Origin: Mesorhizobium sp. GbtcB19
GTDB lineage: Bacteria > Pseudomonadota > Alphaproteobacteria > Rhizobiales > Rhizobiaceae
Length of the DNA: 64,000 nucleotides
Assembly: GCF_019091085.1 (NCBI RefSeq)
Contig: NZ_JAGXJY010000004.1
Coordinates: 186,001-250,000, forward strand
Direction: 5' to 3'
In this document: in pieces, positions 34,291 to 43,602 of the stretch
Layout of the letters: every line of letters starts with the position of its first letter
How positions within the stretch are numbered: the first letter of the stretch is position 1
The notes under the pieces: model-generated
Databases searched by the model: none
Told to the model about the DNA's origin: nothing
What the model saw: only the letters and a program-made list of their open reading frames with translations
Translations under genes and position numbers: made by a program

Positions 34291-35949
34291 GTGCCGGAAC
34301 AGATCCAGAGCATCATCGCGAATTTCAAAAGCTTCGGCGTGAGGCGTCTGGCGCTCATGGGCGGCATCGCGGCCCTGGTCATGGCCGTCATCGGCGTTGC
34401 CTCGGTCTATCTCAACCGCCCGGCCTACGAGACGCTCTATGTCGGCCTCGAGCGCTCCGATGTGAACCAGATCGGCCTGGTGCTGGCCGACGCCGGCATC
34501 GGCTTCGATGTCGGCTCCGACGGCACCTCGGTGCTGGTGCCGGCCGGCACCACCGCGCAGGCGCGCATGCTGCTTGCCGAGAAGGGCCTGCCGACCAGCG
34601 CCAACGCCGGCTACGAGCTGTTCGACAATGTCGGCTCGCTCGGCCTCACCTCCTTCATGCAGCAGATCACCCGCGTGCGCGCGCTGGAAGGCGAGATCGC
34701 GCGCACCATCCAGTCGATTTCCGGCGTCAAGGCGGCGCGTGTCCACATCGTCATGTCCGAGCGCGCCAATTTCCGCCGCGACGAGCAGCAGCCTTCGGCG
34801 TCGGTGGTCATCCGCTATGCCGGCAACGATGCCGAAAAGAGCGCCATGTCGATCCGCCACCTCGTCGCCGCGGCCGTTCCGGGCCTCTCGGCCGACAAGG
34901 TCACGGTGCTCGATTCCAACGGCAACCTCTTGGCTGCCGGCGACGACCCGTCCAATACGAGCGCGGCGCGCACGCTGGGTGTCGAGCAGACGGTCGAGGC
35001 GCAGATCGGCGACAACATCCGCCGCGCGCTGACGCCTTATCTCGGCCCCGACAATTTCCGCGCCAGCGTCAAGGCCGACGTCAACACCGACAGCCGCCAG
35101 ACCGAGGAGACGATCTTCGATCCGAACTCGCGCGTCGAACGTTCGGTGCAATCGGTCAAGACCAACGAGGCCAGCAACCAGAAGCAGGCCTCGACCCCGA
35201 CAAGCGTCGAGCAGAACCTGCCCGAGACGCAGGCGACCAGCACCGAGGGGCCGCAATCCACCTCGCAGAACGACCGCAAGGAAGAGATCACCAACTACGA
35301 GATCAACTCCAAGAAGATCGCCACCGTCTCCAACGGCTACACGGTCAACAGGATGTCGATCGCGGTCGTCGTCAATCAGGATCGGCTGAAGACCATTCTC
35401 GGCAAGGACGCCACGCCAGACCAGATCGCCAAGCGCGTCGCCGATATCCAGAAGATGGTGGCCTCGGCGACCGGCTTCGACGACAAGCGCGGCGACATCA
35501 TCGACGTGTCGGCGGTCGAATTCATCAACGGCCTCGACGGCGAGCCGATCGATCAGCCTGGCATCCTCGCCTCGATCGGCACCTATACCGGAACGCTGAT
35601 CAATGCCGGCGCCTTCATCGTCGTCGTCTTCCTGGTGGCCTTCTTCGGCCTCAAGCCGATGGCGGCCGCGCTGACGGCATCGGCAAAGCCCGCGGCCATC
35701 GCCGGCCCGAGCTTCGACGACGTGCAGCGCTCGCTGCCGACGCCCGATGCGCCGGTCGCCGCGATTACGGGCGAGACCCCGGCCGGTGCGCTGCCCGGCG
35801 CGCGCGCCGGCGCGACCCCGCTCGACGATCTGCGTCAGAAAATCCGCCCGGCGCCGCAGGAGCGGCTTGCCCGCATGGTCGACCTCAATGAGGAGCGCAC
35901 CGCCCAGATCCTGCGCAAATGGGCGGCCGCCCCTGAAGCCGTGGGTTAG
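34291..35949 (+). CDS. fliF: Flagellar MS-ring protein FliF
   Basis: A 552-residue FliF starting with GTG at 34291. The first membrane span is near residues 22-42 (ALMGGIAALVMAVIGVASVY). Periplasmic ring-building domains follow (ALEGEIARTIQSISGVKAAR, VHIVMSERANFRRDEQQPSA), then a second span near 440-460 (TGTLINAGAFIVVVFLVAFF) and a C-terminal tail that binds FliG (LDDLRQKIRPAPQERLARMV). It is the base on which the basal body assembles and opens a six-gene operon. Confidence 0.96.
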   Translation: MPEQIQSIIANFKSFGVRRLALMGGIAALVMAVIGVASVYLNRPAYETLYVGLERSDVNQIGLVLADAGIGFDVGSDGTSVLVPAGTTAQARMLLAEKGLPTSANAGYELFDNVGSLGLTSFMQQITRVRALEGEIARTIQSISGVKAARVHIVMSERANFRRDEQQPSASVVIRYAGNDAEKSAMSIRHLVAAAVPGLSADKVTVLDSNGNLLAAGDDPSNTSAARTLGVEQTVEAQIGDNIRRALTPYLGPDNFRASVKADVNTDSRQTEETIFDPNSRVERSVQSVKTNEASNQKQASTPTSVEQNLPETQATSTEGPQSTSQNDRKEEITNYEINSKKIATVSNGYTVNRMSIAVVVNQDRLKTILGKDATPDQIAKRVADIQKMVASATGFDDKRGDIIDVSAVEFINGLDGEPIDQPGILASIGTYTGTLINAGAFIVVVFLVAFFGLKPMAAALTASAKPAAIAGPSFDDVQRSLPTPDAPVAAITGETPAGALPGARAGATPLDDLRQKIRPAPQERLARMVDLNEERTAQILRKWAAAPEAVG

Positions 35950-35952
35950 GCC

Positions 35953-36576
35953 ATGGCCCCGGCACTCTTCGATCTCCTGCCCGATTTTGGTTCGCGGACC
36001 CCGCGTGCCAACCAGGCGCCGACCACCCGCGACACCGAGCATCTGCCGGCCGCGCCGGCGCCGCAGGCCGATATCGGCGCGCTGATCGCCGAGGCGGTGG
36101 CCGACGCGGAGGCGGCGCTCGAGGCGCGTCTTGCGCTCGCCCATCAGGCGGCGCTCGACGCCGAGCGCCAGGCCAACGACGATGCGGCCAGAGCATTTCT
36201 TGAAAGCTTCGGCGGCGATCTCGGCACGGCTGTCACCAAGCGGATCGATGCCATGGAACAGCGCGTCGCCGAACTTGCCGGCGCAACCGTCGCCCGCATC
36301 GTCGGCGGCCTGCTCAGCGACGACCTGCAGCAACGTTCGCTGCAGGCGCTTTCACGCGTCATCGGCGCCGCGGTCGCCGACGGCGAGGCCGTGCGCATCC
36401 GCGTTCGGGGACCGCTCTCGCTGTTCGAGCCGCTGCAAGCGGCGCTCGGACCCCGCGCCGCCAATCTGGACTTCACCGAGGCGCCAGGCTTCGACCTGAC
36501 CGTCACCATTGACGAAACGGTGTTCGAGACGCGTATCGCCGAGTGGTCGGCGTCCTTGTCGGAGGTCCTGTCATGA
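35953..36576 (+). CDS. Probable FliH-like export ATPase regulator
   Basis: A 207-residue protein between fliF and motB. A proline-rich start is followed by a long Ala/Glu-rich helix (ADAEAALEARLALAHQAALD) and a C-terminal alpha/beta part (RIRVRGPLSLFEPLQAALGP). This layout resembles FliH/YscL proteins, which bind FliI through such a helix, and no other fliH is present in the window. Sequence similarity is too low to be sure. It starts 3 nt behind fliF and its stop overlaps the motB start (ATGA), so it belongs to the fliF-motB operon. Confidence 0.6.
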   Translation: MAPALFDLLPDFGSRTPRANQAPTTRDTEHLPAAPAPQADIGALIAEAVADAEAALEARLALAHQAALDAERQANDDAARAFLESFGGDLGTAVTKRIDAMEQRVAELAGATVARIVGGLLSDDLQQRSLQALSRVIGAAVADGEAVRIRVRGPLSLFEPLQAALGPRAANLDFTEAPGFDLTVTIDETVFETRIAEWSASLSEVLS

Positions 36577-37991
36577 GCGCCGTCGACCATGCCGAACCCC
36601 GGCACGAGATCATCATCGTCAAGCGCGGTCACGACGGTCATGACGACGGCCACCATGGCGGCGTGTGGAAGATCGCCTTCGCCGACTTCATGACGGCGAT
36701 GATGTGCTTCTTCCTCGTCATGTGGCTGATCAACGCCGCCAACGAGCAGACCAAGGCGGCCGTCGCCAGTTACTTCAATCCGGTCGAGCTGATCGACCGC
36801 AATTCCAGCCGCAAGGGCCTGGAAGATCTCGGCGACGGTCCGAGCAAGGTCGGGCTGACCGCGGACAATCCGCAGCAAGGCGCGACCAAGGCGGGCGATG
36901 ACGGCAAGGGCGGCGCCGGGTCCTCCGAACGTCGGCAGACAAAGGAGGGAGCGCAGGACGCCCAGCTCTCCGATGAAAAGCTGTTTGCCGATCCTTACGC
37001 GGTGCTGGCCGAGATCGCCGCCGATACCGGCGTGTTGCAGAACGTCAGCGCCAAGGGTGAAGGCGGCGCACAGACGTCCGGTCCGGCGACCGGCGCCTCC
37101 GGCGGCGAATCCTACCGCGATCCGTTCGCGCCGGATTTCTGGTCGCAACAGGTGGCGGCGCCCGGCGCCGAGGCCACCGCCGAACGCGCCAAGATCGAGG
37201 GCGATCCGGCCAAGCCCGGCGAGAAGGTCGCAACGGTCGCGGTGCCGAAGGTCAAGGCCGTTCCGGCCGCTCCTCCGCTCACGGCCGCGCCGCTCGAGCC
37301 GCTGGCAACCCCGGAAAAGACCGACGCCAAGAGCGGGCAGAAGACCGCCCAGGCCGAGGCCGAGAAGCCGTCGGGTGAAGGCAACAAGAGCGACAAGGCA
37401 CAAGGCGGGAAAGCCGAAACCGACAAGCGCGAGGCCACGGCCGGCAACGCCAAGCGCGAGGCGGCGAAGGCGGAAAAGACCGAACAAGAGCAAGCCGCCG
37501 ACAAGGTCGACAAGGCGCCGAGCAAAGCCGCCCTCCAGCAAGCAGCCGAGATCAAGAAGGAACTCGCCAAGGCATTCCTGCCGGGCGAAAAGCTTGCCGA
37601 CGGCGTCTCGGTCGAGGCCACCGACAAGGGCGTCGTCATCTCGATCACCGACCAGCTCGATTTCGGCATGTTCGAGATCGGCTCGGCCATGCCGCGCCGC
37701 GAGCTTGTCCTGGCGATGGAAAAGATCGGCCACATCATCAACCAGAAGAAGGGCACCATCACCATCAGCGGCCACACCGACGCCCGGCCGTTCCGAAGCG
37801 ACACCTATGACAACTGGCGGCTGTCAACCGCGCGCGCCCACTCGGCCTATTACATGCTGGTGCGCGGCGGCGTCGACGAAAGCCGAATCACCGAGGTCGC
37901 GGGCTTCGCCGACCGGCAGCCCAAGATCGCTTCCGATCCGATGGCGGCCGCGAACCGCCGCATCGAAATCCTGATGACGGCCGGCGGATGA
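36573..37991 (+). CDS. motB: Flagellar stator protein MotB with long linker
   Basis: About 472 residues from the ATG at 36573 (ATGA overlap with the previous gene). A His-rich N-terminus precedes one membrane span with the proton-carrying aspartate D38 (KIAFADFMTAMMCFFLVMWL). The C-terminal OmpA-like peptidoglycan-binding domain is clear (TITISGHTDARPFRSDTYDN, TEVAGFADRQPK). Between them lies an unusually long, Lys/Glu/Ala-rich, low-complexity linker of about 200 residues. It pairs with MotA and overlaps motC by 4 nt. Confidence 0.95.
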   Translation: MSAVDHAEPRHEIIIVKRGHDGHDDGHHGGVWKIAFADFMTAMMCFFLVMWLINAANEQTKAAVASYFNPVELIDRNSSRKGLEDLGDGPSKVGLTADNPQQGATKAGDDGKGGAGSSERRQTKEGAQDAQLSDEKLFADPYAVLAEIAADTGVLQNVSAKGEGGAQTSGPATGASGGESYRDPFAPDFWSQQVAAPGAEATAERAKIEGDPAKPGEKVATVAVPKVKAVPAAPPLTAAPLEPLATPEKTDAKSGQKTAQAEAEKPSGEGNKSDKAQGGKAETDKREATAGNAKREAAKAEKTEQEQAADKVDKAPSKAALQQAAEIKKELAKAFLPGEKLADGVSVEATDKGVVISITDQLDFGMFEIGSAMPRRELVLAMEKIGHIINQKKGTITISGHTDARPFRSDTYDNWRLSTARAHSAYYMLVRGGVDESRITEVAGFADRQPKIASDPMAAANRRIEILMTAGG

Positions 37992-39451
37992 AGGGCAGAA
38001 CCGTCATCGGCGGCGCGATAGCGCTGGTGCTGCTCGCCGCGGGCCCGACATCGTCGGCCTTCGCGCAGGATGCGCTGCAGCCCTATCAGCTGGTGCGTTC
38101 GCTGCAGCTGGTCCAGGATCGCATTGCCGGCGGCGATCATGCCGCGCTGCCGATGCAGGCAAAACTCCTCGAAATGATCGACGCCCGTATGCGCGATGCG
38201 AATGCCGAGGATTTCAAGGAGCCGAAGAATTTCCGCGCCTTGCTCGTCTACGGCATGAGCGGCGGCAATCCGGTGACGGTCGCGGCGGCGGCCTCGCGCG
38301 CGATCACCGACCCGCAAAGCCTCGCCATCGCCAAGGGCGTCGTCGCCTATCTGAACGGACGGCCGGCCGAAGCCATCGAAACGCTGAAGCCGATCGATCC
38401 GATGAGCGTGCCCGCCGACATCGGCGCCTTCCTGGCGCTGGTCAAGGGCTCGCTGGTTGCAAGCGACGATCCGGTCCAGGCGCTCACGCTGCTGGACGAG
38501 GCGCGCCTGCTCAGCCCCGGCACGCTGGTCGAGGAAGCAGCACTTCGCCGCTCCGTCGCCATCGCGGCCGCGCAGGGCGACGCGGCCCGTTTCGCGTTGG
38601 CCTCGACCCAGTATGTCGCGTCCTATCTCTATTCGCCTTACGCCAGCCAGTTTGCCGACGCCTTCGTTTCCGGCGTCATGACGCTGCATATGGCGATCAG
38701 CCAGGACAAGATCGCCGACATCACCTCGATGATGGATCCGGAGCGCGAGAAGGTGATCTACCTGCGCATCGCGCGCCGTGCGGCGATCGACGGGATGACG
38801 GAGCTTTCGGCTTTCGCCTCGGCCAAGGCGGAGCTGGGCCGCAACGGCAACAGCAACCAGGACGACCCGCGCACCCAGCTCTATTCGAGCCTTTCCAGCA
38901 TGACGTCGGCCAGCGTCGACGAGGTGCGCGCCAAGCTCGGCAAGATCGATCGCGGCAAGCTTTCGCAAAGCGACCGCGACCTGCTCGACGCCGCACGGGC
39001 TGTCGCGGGCGAAGTGGTAGCGCCGGTGAAGGCGGCCGCCAGGGCCGACGCCGCGCCGGCAACGGTCGCGAAAGGTGACGACGCGAAATCCGCGGGGGCC
39101 TCGGCCGATCCGGCCAATGCGGACCTGCCTCCAGTGGAAGGAGCGATGCCCGATCAGCCAGCGGTCGCCACAGGCGATCCGGCGGTCGCGGCAGGCGATC
39201 CACGGGTCGCGGCGAGCGATCCGGCGAAGGACACGCAACCCTCGGCTTCGCCGGCCCCTGCCCCGCAGCCGGCGCAGACAACGGCCGAGACACCGGCGGC
39301 CGCGCCGGCACCGGCTGACGCCGCGCCAGTGGTGCAGGCATCCGCGCCGGCGGCCACGGCCGATGCGCAAGACCCCATCGATGCGGCGGTGACCAGCACG
39401 CGCCGCCAGCTCGACCAGATCGACCAGCTACTCGGAGCAGCCCCCAAATGA
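37988..39451 (+). CDS. motC: Periplasmic motor protein MotC
   Basis: A 487-residue protein with a signal peptide of about 26 residues (ending SSAFAQ). The helical core (QPYQLVRSLQLVQDRIAGGD, EPKNFRALLVYGMSGGNPVT) matches rhizobial MotC, a periplasmic protein thought to bind MotB and modulate the motor. The C-terminal part is Pro/Ala rich and holds three heptad repeats AVATGDP, AVAAGDP, RVAASDP (39161-39223). Neighbours motB upstream and fliK downstream match the S. meliloti order. Its chaperone is MotE, encoded at 29030. Confidence 0.92.
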   Translation: MKGRTVIGGAIALVLLAAGPTSSAFAQDALQPYQLVRSLQLVQDRIAGGDHAALPMQAKLLEMIDARMRDANAEDFKEPKNFRALLVYGMSGGNPVTVAAAASRAITDPQSLAIAKGVVAYLNGRPAEAIETLKPIDPMSVPADIGAFLALVKGSLVASDDPVQALTLLDEARLLSPGTLVEEAALRRSVAIAAAQGDAARFALASTQYVASYLYSPYASQFADAFVSGVMTLHMAISQDKIADITSMMDPEREKVIYLRIARRAAIDGMTELSAFASAKAELGRNGNSNQDDPRTQLYSSLSSMTSASVDEVRAKLGKIDRGKLSQSDRDLLDAARAVAGEVVAPVKAAARADAAPATVAKGDDAKSAGASADPANADLPPVEGAMPDQPAVATGDPAVAAGDPRVAASDPAKDTQPSASPAPAPQPAQTTAETPAAAPAPADAAPVVQASAPAATADAQDPIDAAVTSTRRQLDQIDQLLGAAPK

Positions 39452-40818
39452 CCAGCGTCAACCAGACCCTGCCGGGCTTTGCTTCGACCCAGTCCCAGCC
39501 CCGGCAGAGCGCCGCCGGCGGCAAGGACAAGGATCAGAATTTCGGCGAGATGGTGCACGGGACGGAAAAGCCCGATCGGCCGCAGGACAAGCACGCGACC
39601 GGGCCGGTATTGCCGGACGCGCATCTGCCAAAACGTTCATCGGCCAACGACGGCAAGCAGGAGCCGGACCAGGATCCGCAAGGCAAGACCGGCCCGCAGA
39701 AAGCTGCGGGAAAGTCCGCGAGGACCACCGCCGCCGGAACCGATGAGGCGAAGACGACGGCCGACAAGGATGCCACGGCGCAAGCCAACGATTCCGCACC
39801 GCTGCAGGACCGCTTGCCGCTGCTGATGGCGCTGAGCGACATGAAGCATTTCGCGCAATCTTCGGGCACGAGCGGCACAGGTTCCGCTGACGGCGAAGAG
39901 GCCGCCGGCGAGCACGCAGCGCTGGAACTGCAGCTGCGCCTGGGCAAGCGCGCGACGGTCGACAATTCCGCCGAGCCGCTATCGCGATCCGCCCGTTCGG
40001 CGGCGACGGAAGAGCCCGGACCCGATTTTGGGCAGAAGCCGGTCAAGGCGGAAGTGACCCTCGATATTGCGGGTCGCCGCGATACCAAGACCTTGCCGAC
40101 GCAAGCGGATGAACCGCAGGCCGACGGCACGGTGCCGCCGCAAGGCTGGCGGCCGGCTTCGGCCTCCAAGACCTCGCAGCAATCTCAGTCCGCCACGCCG
40201 CAGACGGCCTCCAAGCCTTCTCCATCCGCCGCACGCATGGACGTCGTCAGCCAGCAGAGCTTCCCGGCGCCGGCGCAAAACCCGATCAGCCAGACGGCGT
40301 CGGCGCTGGTCGAGGCGTTCGCCTCCGACGATGGCGTTCAGCAGGCCTTTGCAAGCGCCTCGGCAGGCTCCCAGACGACCAATTCTGTTGCCGTTCCGAC
40401 ACATGTGCTCAAGATCGAGCTCCACCCTTCCGAGCTCGGATCGGTCACCGCCAGCCTGCGGCTCTCGGGCGAGCAACTTTCGATTGAGATGAAGCCCGAG
40501 ACGCACGAGGCATATCGCCGTCTCACCACCGACAGCGATGCCATCGTCAAGTCCATGCGGAGCCTCGGCTTCGATGTCGACAAGGTCACCATCCTGCAAC
40601 CTTCGATAGCAGCGCATGCGGCCAGCCGCGCCGATGCAAACAGCGCCATGCCGATGTCGACGGGTCGCGACCAGCCCTCGTTCCAGCCCGGGAACTCGGG
40701 CGGCAACGGCGCGGGCGGCGGACGGCAACCGGGAAGGAACGATGGCAATGGCGCACAGGAATTCGGCCGCGCTGCTTCGCCTGTTCGCGAGCGCGCTGGC
40801 GACGATATGTTTATCTAG
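39448..40818 (+). CDS. fliK: Flagellar hook-length control protein FliK (MotD)
   Basis: A 456-residue protein. The first 300 residues are low-complexity and polar, as in hook-length rulers. The C-terminal domain (HVLKIELHPSELGSVTASLR, LSGEQLSIEMKPETHEAYRR) is the FliK switch domain that acts on FlhB. The gene was first named motD in S. meliloti and later recognised as fliK. It overlaps motC by 4 nt; the transglycosylase gene starts 77 nt before its end. Confidence 0.92.
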   Translation: MTSVNQTLPGFASTQSQPRQSAAGGKDKDQNFGEMVHGTEKPDRPQDKHATGPVLPDAHLPKRSSANDGKQEPDQDPQGKTGPQKAAGKSARTTAAGTDEAKTTADKDATAQANDSAPLQDRLPLLMALSDMKHFAQSSGTSGTGSADGEEAAGEHAALELQLRLGKRATVDNSAEPLSRSARSAATEEPGPDFGQKPVKAEVTLDIAGRRDTKTLPTQADEPQADGTVPPQGWRPASASKTSQQSQSATPQTASKPSPSAARMDVVSQQSFPAPAQNPISQTASALVEAFASDDGVQQAFASASAGSQTTNSVAVPTHVLKIELHPSELGSVTASLRLSGEQLSIEMKPETHEAYRRLTTDSDAIVKSMRSLGFDVDKVTILQPSIAAHAASRADANSAMPMSTGRDQPSFQPGNSGGNGAGGGRQPGRNDGNGAQEFGRAASPVRERAGDDMFI

Positions 40819-41338
40819 CTTCGCCGCCGACGCCGCCAGCGCCGCCGCCAATCCCTGCGAGCCGGAGATCCTGCGCGCCGCCGATCGCTATGGCGTGCCG
40901 GCGGGCATCCTCTACGCGGTCGGCCTGACGGAGACCGGGAAGAAGGGCAGCCTCCAGCCTAACGCCATGAATATAGGGGGAAAAGCCATATTCCCGCGCA
41001 GCCGCGGCGAAGCGCTCGCCACGTTCGAGAACGCGCGGCGCGAGGGCAAGACGTTGATCGATCTCGGCTGCATGCAGATCAACCATCACTATCATGGCGA
41101 ACATTTCCGCAGCGTCGACGACATGCTCGACCCGCACCAGAACGTCGACTATGCGGCGCGCTTCCTGGCCAGCCTGCACGCCCGGCATATGACCTGGTCG
41201 ATGGCCGTCGCCCGCTATCATGCCGGCCCCGACAACGACCCGGCGCAGAAGGTCTATGTCTGCCGCGTCATCGCCAACATGGTCGCCACCGGCTTCGGCA
41301 AATGGACGCCGAATGCCAGCACGTTCTGCAACCAATAG
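40742..41338 (+). CDS. Flagellar-cluster lytic transglycosylase
   Basis: About 198 residues from the ATG at 40742, with GGAAGGA just upstream; it overlaps fliK by 77 nt in another frame. A signal peptide is followed by an SLT-type domain: the catalytic glutamate is in ILYAVGLTETGKKGSLQPNA, and LGCMQINHHYHGEHF and VARYHAGPDNDP follow, as in muramidases. It should open the peptidoglycan for rod passage. It is the last gene of the fliF operon and precedes rem. Confidence 0.9.
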   Translation: MAMAHRNSAALLRLFASALATICLSSFAADAASAAANPCEPEILRAADRYGVPAGILYAVGLTETGKKGSLQPNAMNIGGKAIFPRSRGEALATFENARREGKTLIDLGCMQINHHYHGEHFRSVDDMLDPHQNVDYAARFLASLHARHMTWSMAVARYHAGPDNDPAQKVYVCRVIANMVATGFGKWTPNASTFCNQ

Positions 41339-41559
41339 TTGCTTAATGCTGAGCGCCGCTCGGGCCTTCGCCGGTCTGGGCGCCGGCGCCAATATTCCTC
41401 CGCCAAAAGTGGGGCAAATACACCCGCACAACCGCTTTTATTACGGCCCTCAAAAAAACTCCCAAGAAAATAGCTACAAGAAATGATGGTTTTTCAGGAT
41501 TCGCCGGGCCGGCTACCCCTTTCCGCACGGGGCAGATGAGCTGATTCGGGGGCGGGTCG

Positions 41560-42228
41560 ATGATCGTGATCGTTGATGAGCGAGAGCTCGTAACAGAGGG
41601 CTACTCTTCACTTTTCGATCGCGAGGGCGTGGCCACGGCCGGCTTCGCGCCAGGTGAATTCGGCGAGTGGGTGAGTTCCGCCGCCGATACCGACCTCAGA
41701 TCCGTCAGGGCCTTTCTCATCGGCGACTGCCGTGAGGGCGCGATATCGCCGCGTCAGATCCGCGACCGCACCGGCGCGCCGGTGATCGCGCTCAGCGAAC
41801 AGCATTCGCTCGAACATACGCTGCGGCTGTTCGAAAGCGGCGTCGACGACGTCGTACGCAAGCCTGTCCATATCCGCGAGATCCTCGCCCGTATCACCGC
41901 CATTCGCCGCCGCGGTTCCGAAGAGGCCGCCTACACCGAGGTCGGCTCGATGCGCATCTTCATGGACGGCCGCGATCCCGAGATCGACGGCGAGCCGCTG
42001 CCGCTGCCGCGGCGCGAGCGGCGCATCCTGGAATACCTGGCCAGCAACCGCGGCCGGCGCGTGACCAAGACGCAGGTATTCAACGCCATCTACGGCATCT
42101 TCGACGAGGAGGTCGAGGAGAACGTGGTGGAGAGCCACATCTCGAAGCTGCGCAAGAAGCTGCGCGAGAAGCTCGGCCGCGATCCGATCGATTCCAAGCG
42201 GTTTCTCGGCTACCGGCTGGTGTTTTGA
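41560..42228 (+). CDS. rem: OmpR-type flagellar regulator Rem
   Basis: A 222-residue response-regulator-like protein. The receiver domain has D6/E7 near the N-terminus, a possible phosphoacceptor D56 in [10 protein letters not shown] and the conserved lysine in [10 protein letters not shown]. The C-terminal winged helix ([40 protein letters not shown]) binds DNA. No cognate kinase gene is nearby. In S. meliloti Rem is the class IB activator that relays VisN/VisR to the class II flagellar genes, and its gene also lies just upstream of flgE. It probably acts on the shared boxes described at six operons here. The 221-nt gap upstream holds its own promoter. Confidence 0.93.
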   Translation: MIVIVDERELVTEGYSSLFDREGVATAGFAPGEFGEWVSSAADTDLRSVRAFLIGDCREGAISPRQIRDRTGAPVIALSEQHSLEHTLRLFESGVDDVVRKPVHIREILARITAIRRRGSEEAAYTEVGSMRIFMDGRDPEIDGEPLPLPRRERRILEYLASNRGRRVTKTQVFNAIYGIFDEEVEENVVESHISKLRKKLREKLGRDPIDSKRFLGYRLVF

Positions 42229-42257
42229 TGGCCGCCCAAGGCTCATCCCGCGCCAGC

Positions 42258-42284
42258 CTCGCGCAAGACACGAGGCATAGTTTT
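42258..42284 (+). promoter_or_regulatory. Class II flagellar box, flgE operon
   Basis: CTCGCGCAAG (42258-42267), 10 nt, then TAGTTTT (42278-42284), 35 nt before flgE. A near-repeat CGCGCCAG lies exactly 11 bases upstream of CGCGCAAG, as at flgB. Confidence 0.65.
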
Positions 42285-42319
42285 ATGGCCTCCTACCCAG
42301 GCACTGCGGAGATCAATCG

Positions 42320-43573
42320 ATGAGCCTCTACGGAATGATGCGGACCGGCGTTTCCGGTATGAACGCGCAGGCCAACCGCCTCTCCGCGGTGGCCGACAAC
42401 ATCGCCAACTCGGACACCACCGGCTACAAGCGCTCTTCGGCCGAGTTCTCGTCGCTGATCATGCCCGGCACCGGAGGCGCCTATAATTCCGGTGGCGTGA
42501 CCACGACGATCCGCTCCGCCGTCAGCACGCAGGGCGTCATGACCTACACCACCTCGGTGTCCGACCTCGCCGTCAACGGCGACGGCTTCTTCGTGGTGCA
42601 GGACGCCAGCGGCACGCCCTATCTCACCCGCGCCGGCTCCTTCGTTCCCGACGCACAAGGCCGGCTGGTCAATGCCGCCGGCTACCAGCTCATGGCCTAC
42701 GACTACGCCAACGGCGACCCGGCGGCGACCGCCAACGGCTTCGAAGGCCTCGTGCCGGTGCAGATTTCCGACCAGCAGATGACGGCGACGCCGAGCACGG
42801 ACGGAATATTCAGCGGCAATCTGCCCGCCGGCGCCACGCCGCCCGCCGGCCCGCTGCCGTCCACCAACAGCGCGACCGCCGAATACACGTCGAAAACCTC
42901 GCTAGTCGCCTATGACAATCTCGGCAACAAGAAGCTGCTGGACGTCTACTTCACCAACACCGGCGCCGGCACCTGGCAGGTCGCGGTCTTCGATCAGTCG
43001 AAGGCCACGCCGGGCACCTCCTTCCCCTATACGGGCGGCGCGTTGGGATCGGCCAACCTCACCTTCGACACCACCACCGGCAAGCTCACCGGCGCGACCA
43101 CGGGCGTCTCCTTCACCGTTCCGGGCGGCCAGACCCTCAACCTCGATCTCTCCAAGCTGACACAGCTCGGCACCGGCTTCACCGTCGCCGACGCCAAGGT
43201 CAACGGCAACGCGCCGAGCTCCATCCAGAAGGTCCAGATCGGCCAGGACGGCGTCATCTACGCGCAGTTCGCGGACGGCTCGACCAAGGCGCTCTACAAG
43301 ATCCCGCTGGCCGACGTTCAGAGCCCCGACAACCTCACCGCCATGCCCGGCAACGTCTATGTGCAGAGCACCGATTCCGGCGCGGTCCATATCGGCTTTG
43401 CCAATGAGGGCAAGCTCGGCTCCATCGTCTCCGGAGCGCTCGAAAATTCCAACGTCGATATCGCCGAGGAACTGACCAACATGATTGCGGCGCAGCGCAG
43501 CTACACCGCCAATTCCAAGGTCTTCCAGACCGGCTCGGACCTGATGGACGTCCTCGTCAACCTGAAGAGATAA
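42320..43573 (+). CDS. flgE: Flagellar hook protein FlgE
   Basis: A 417-residue hook protein. MRTGVSGMNAQANRLSAVAD, NIANSDTTGYKRSSAEF is the N-terminal rod/hook motif; the central domain carries repeats of beta structure with Thr/Gly-rich loops; NSNVDIAEELTNMIAAQRSY is the C-terminal motif. It opens the flgE-to-fliQ operon behind a class II box. Normal length for rhizobia. Confidence 0.97.
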   Translation: MSLYGMMRTGVSGMNAQANRLSAVADNIANSDTTGYKRSSAEFSSLIMPGTGGAYNSGGVTTTIRSAVSTQGVMTYTTSVSDLAVNGDGFFVVQDASGTPYLTRAGSFVPDAQGRLVNAAGYQLMAYDYANGDPAATANGFEGLVPVQISDQQMTATPSTDGIFSGNLPAGATPPAGPLPSTNSATAEYTSKTSLVAYDNLGNKKLLDVYFTNTGAGTWQVAVFDQSKATPGTSFPYTGGALGSANLTFDTTTGKLTGATTGVSFTVPGGQTLNLDLSKLTQLGTGFTVADAKVNGNAPSSIQKVQIGQDGVIYAQFADGSTKALYKIPLADVQSPDNLTAMPGNVYVQSTDSGAVHIGFANEGKLGSIVSGALENSNVDIAEELTNMIAAQRSYTANSKVFQTGSDLMDVLVNLKR

Positions 43574-43602
43574 CCGACGGGCGCCGCCCGTGAAAGATCC
43601 GC

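Noticed and set aside
34284..35891. A 535-codon frame overlapping fliF
   Set aside because: Out-of-frame shadow of fliF, Arg-rich and without motifs.
39161..39223. Short tandem repeats in motC as a CRISPR-like array
   Set aside because: Only three in-frame 21-base units coding for a Pro/Ala-rich heptad, with no spacers.
41220..41486. An 88-codon frame at the end of the transglycosylase gene
   Set aside because: Overlaps the real gene in another frame, runs into AT-rich intergenic DNA and has no domain.
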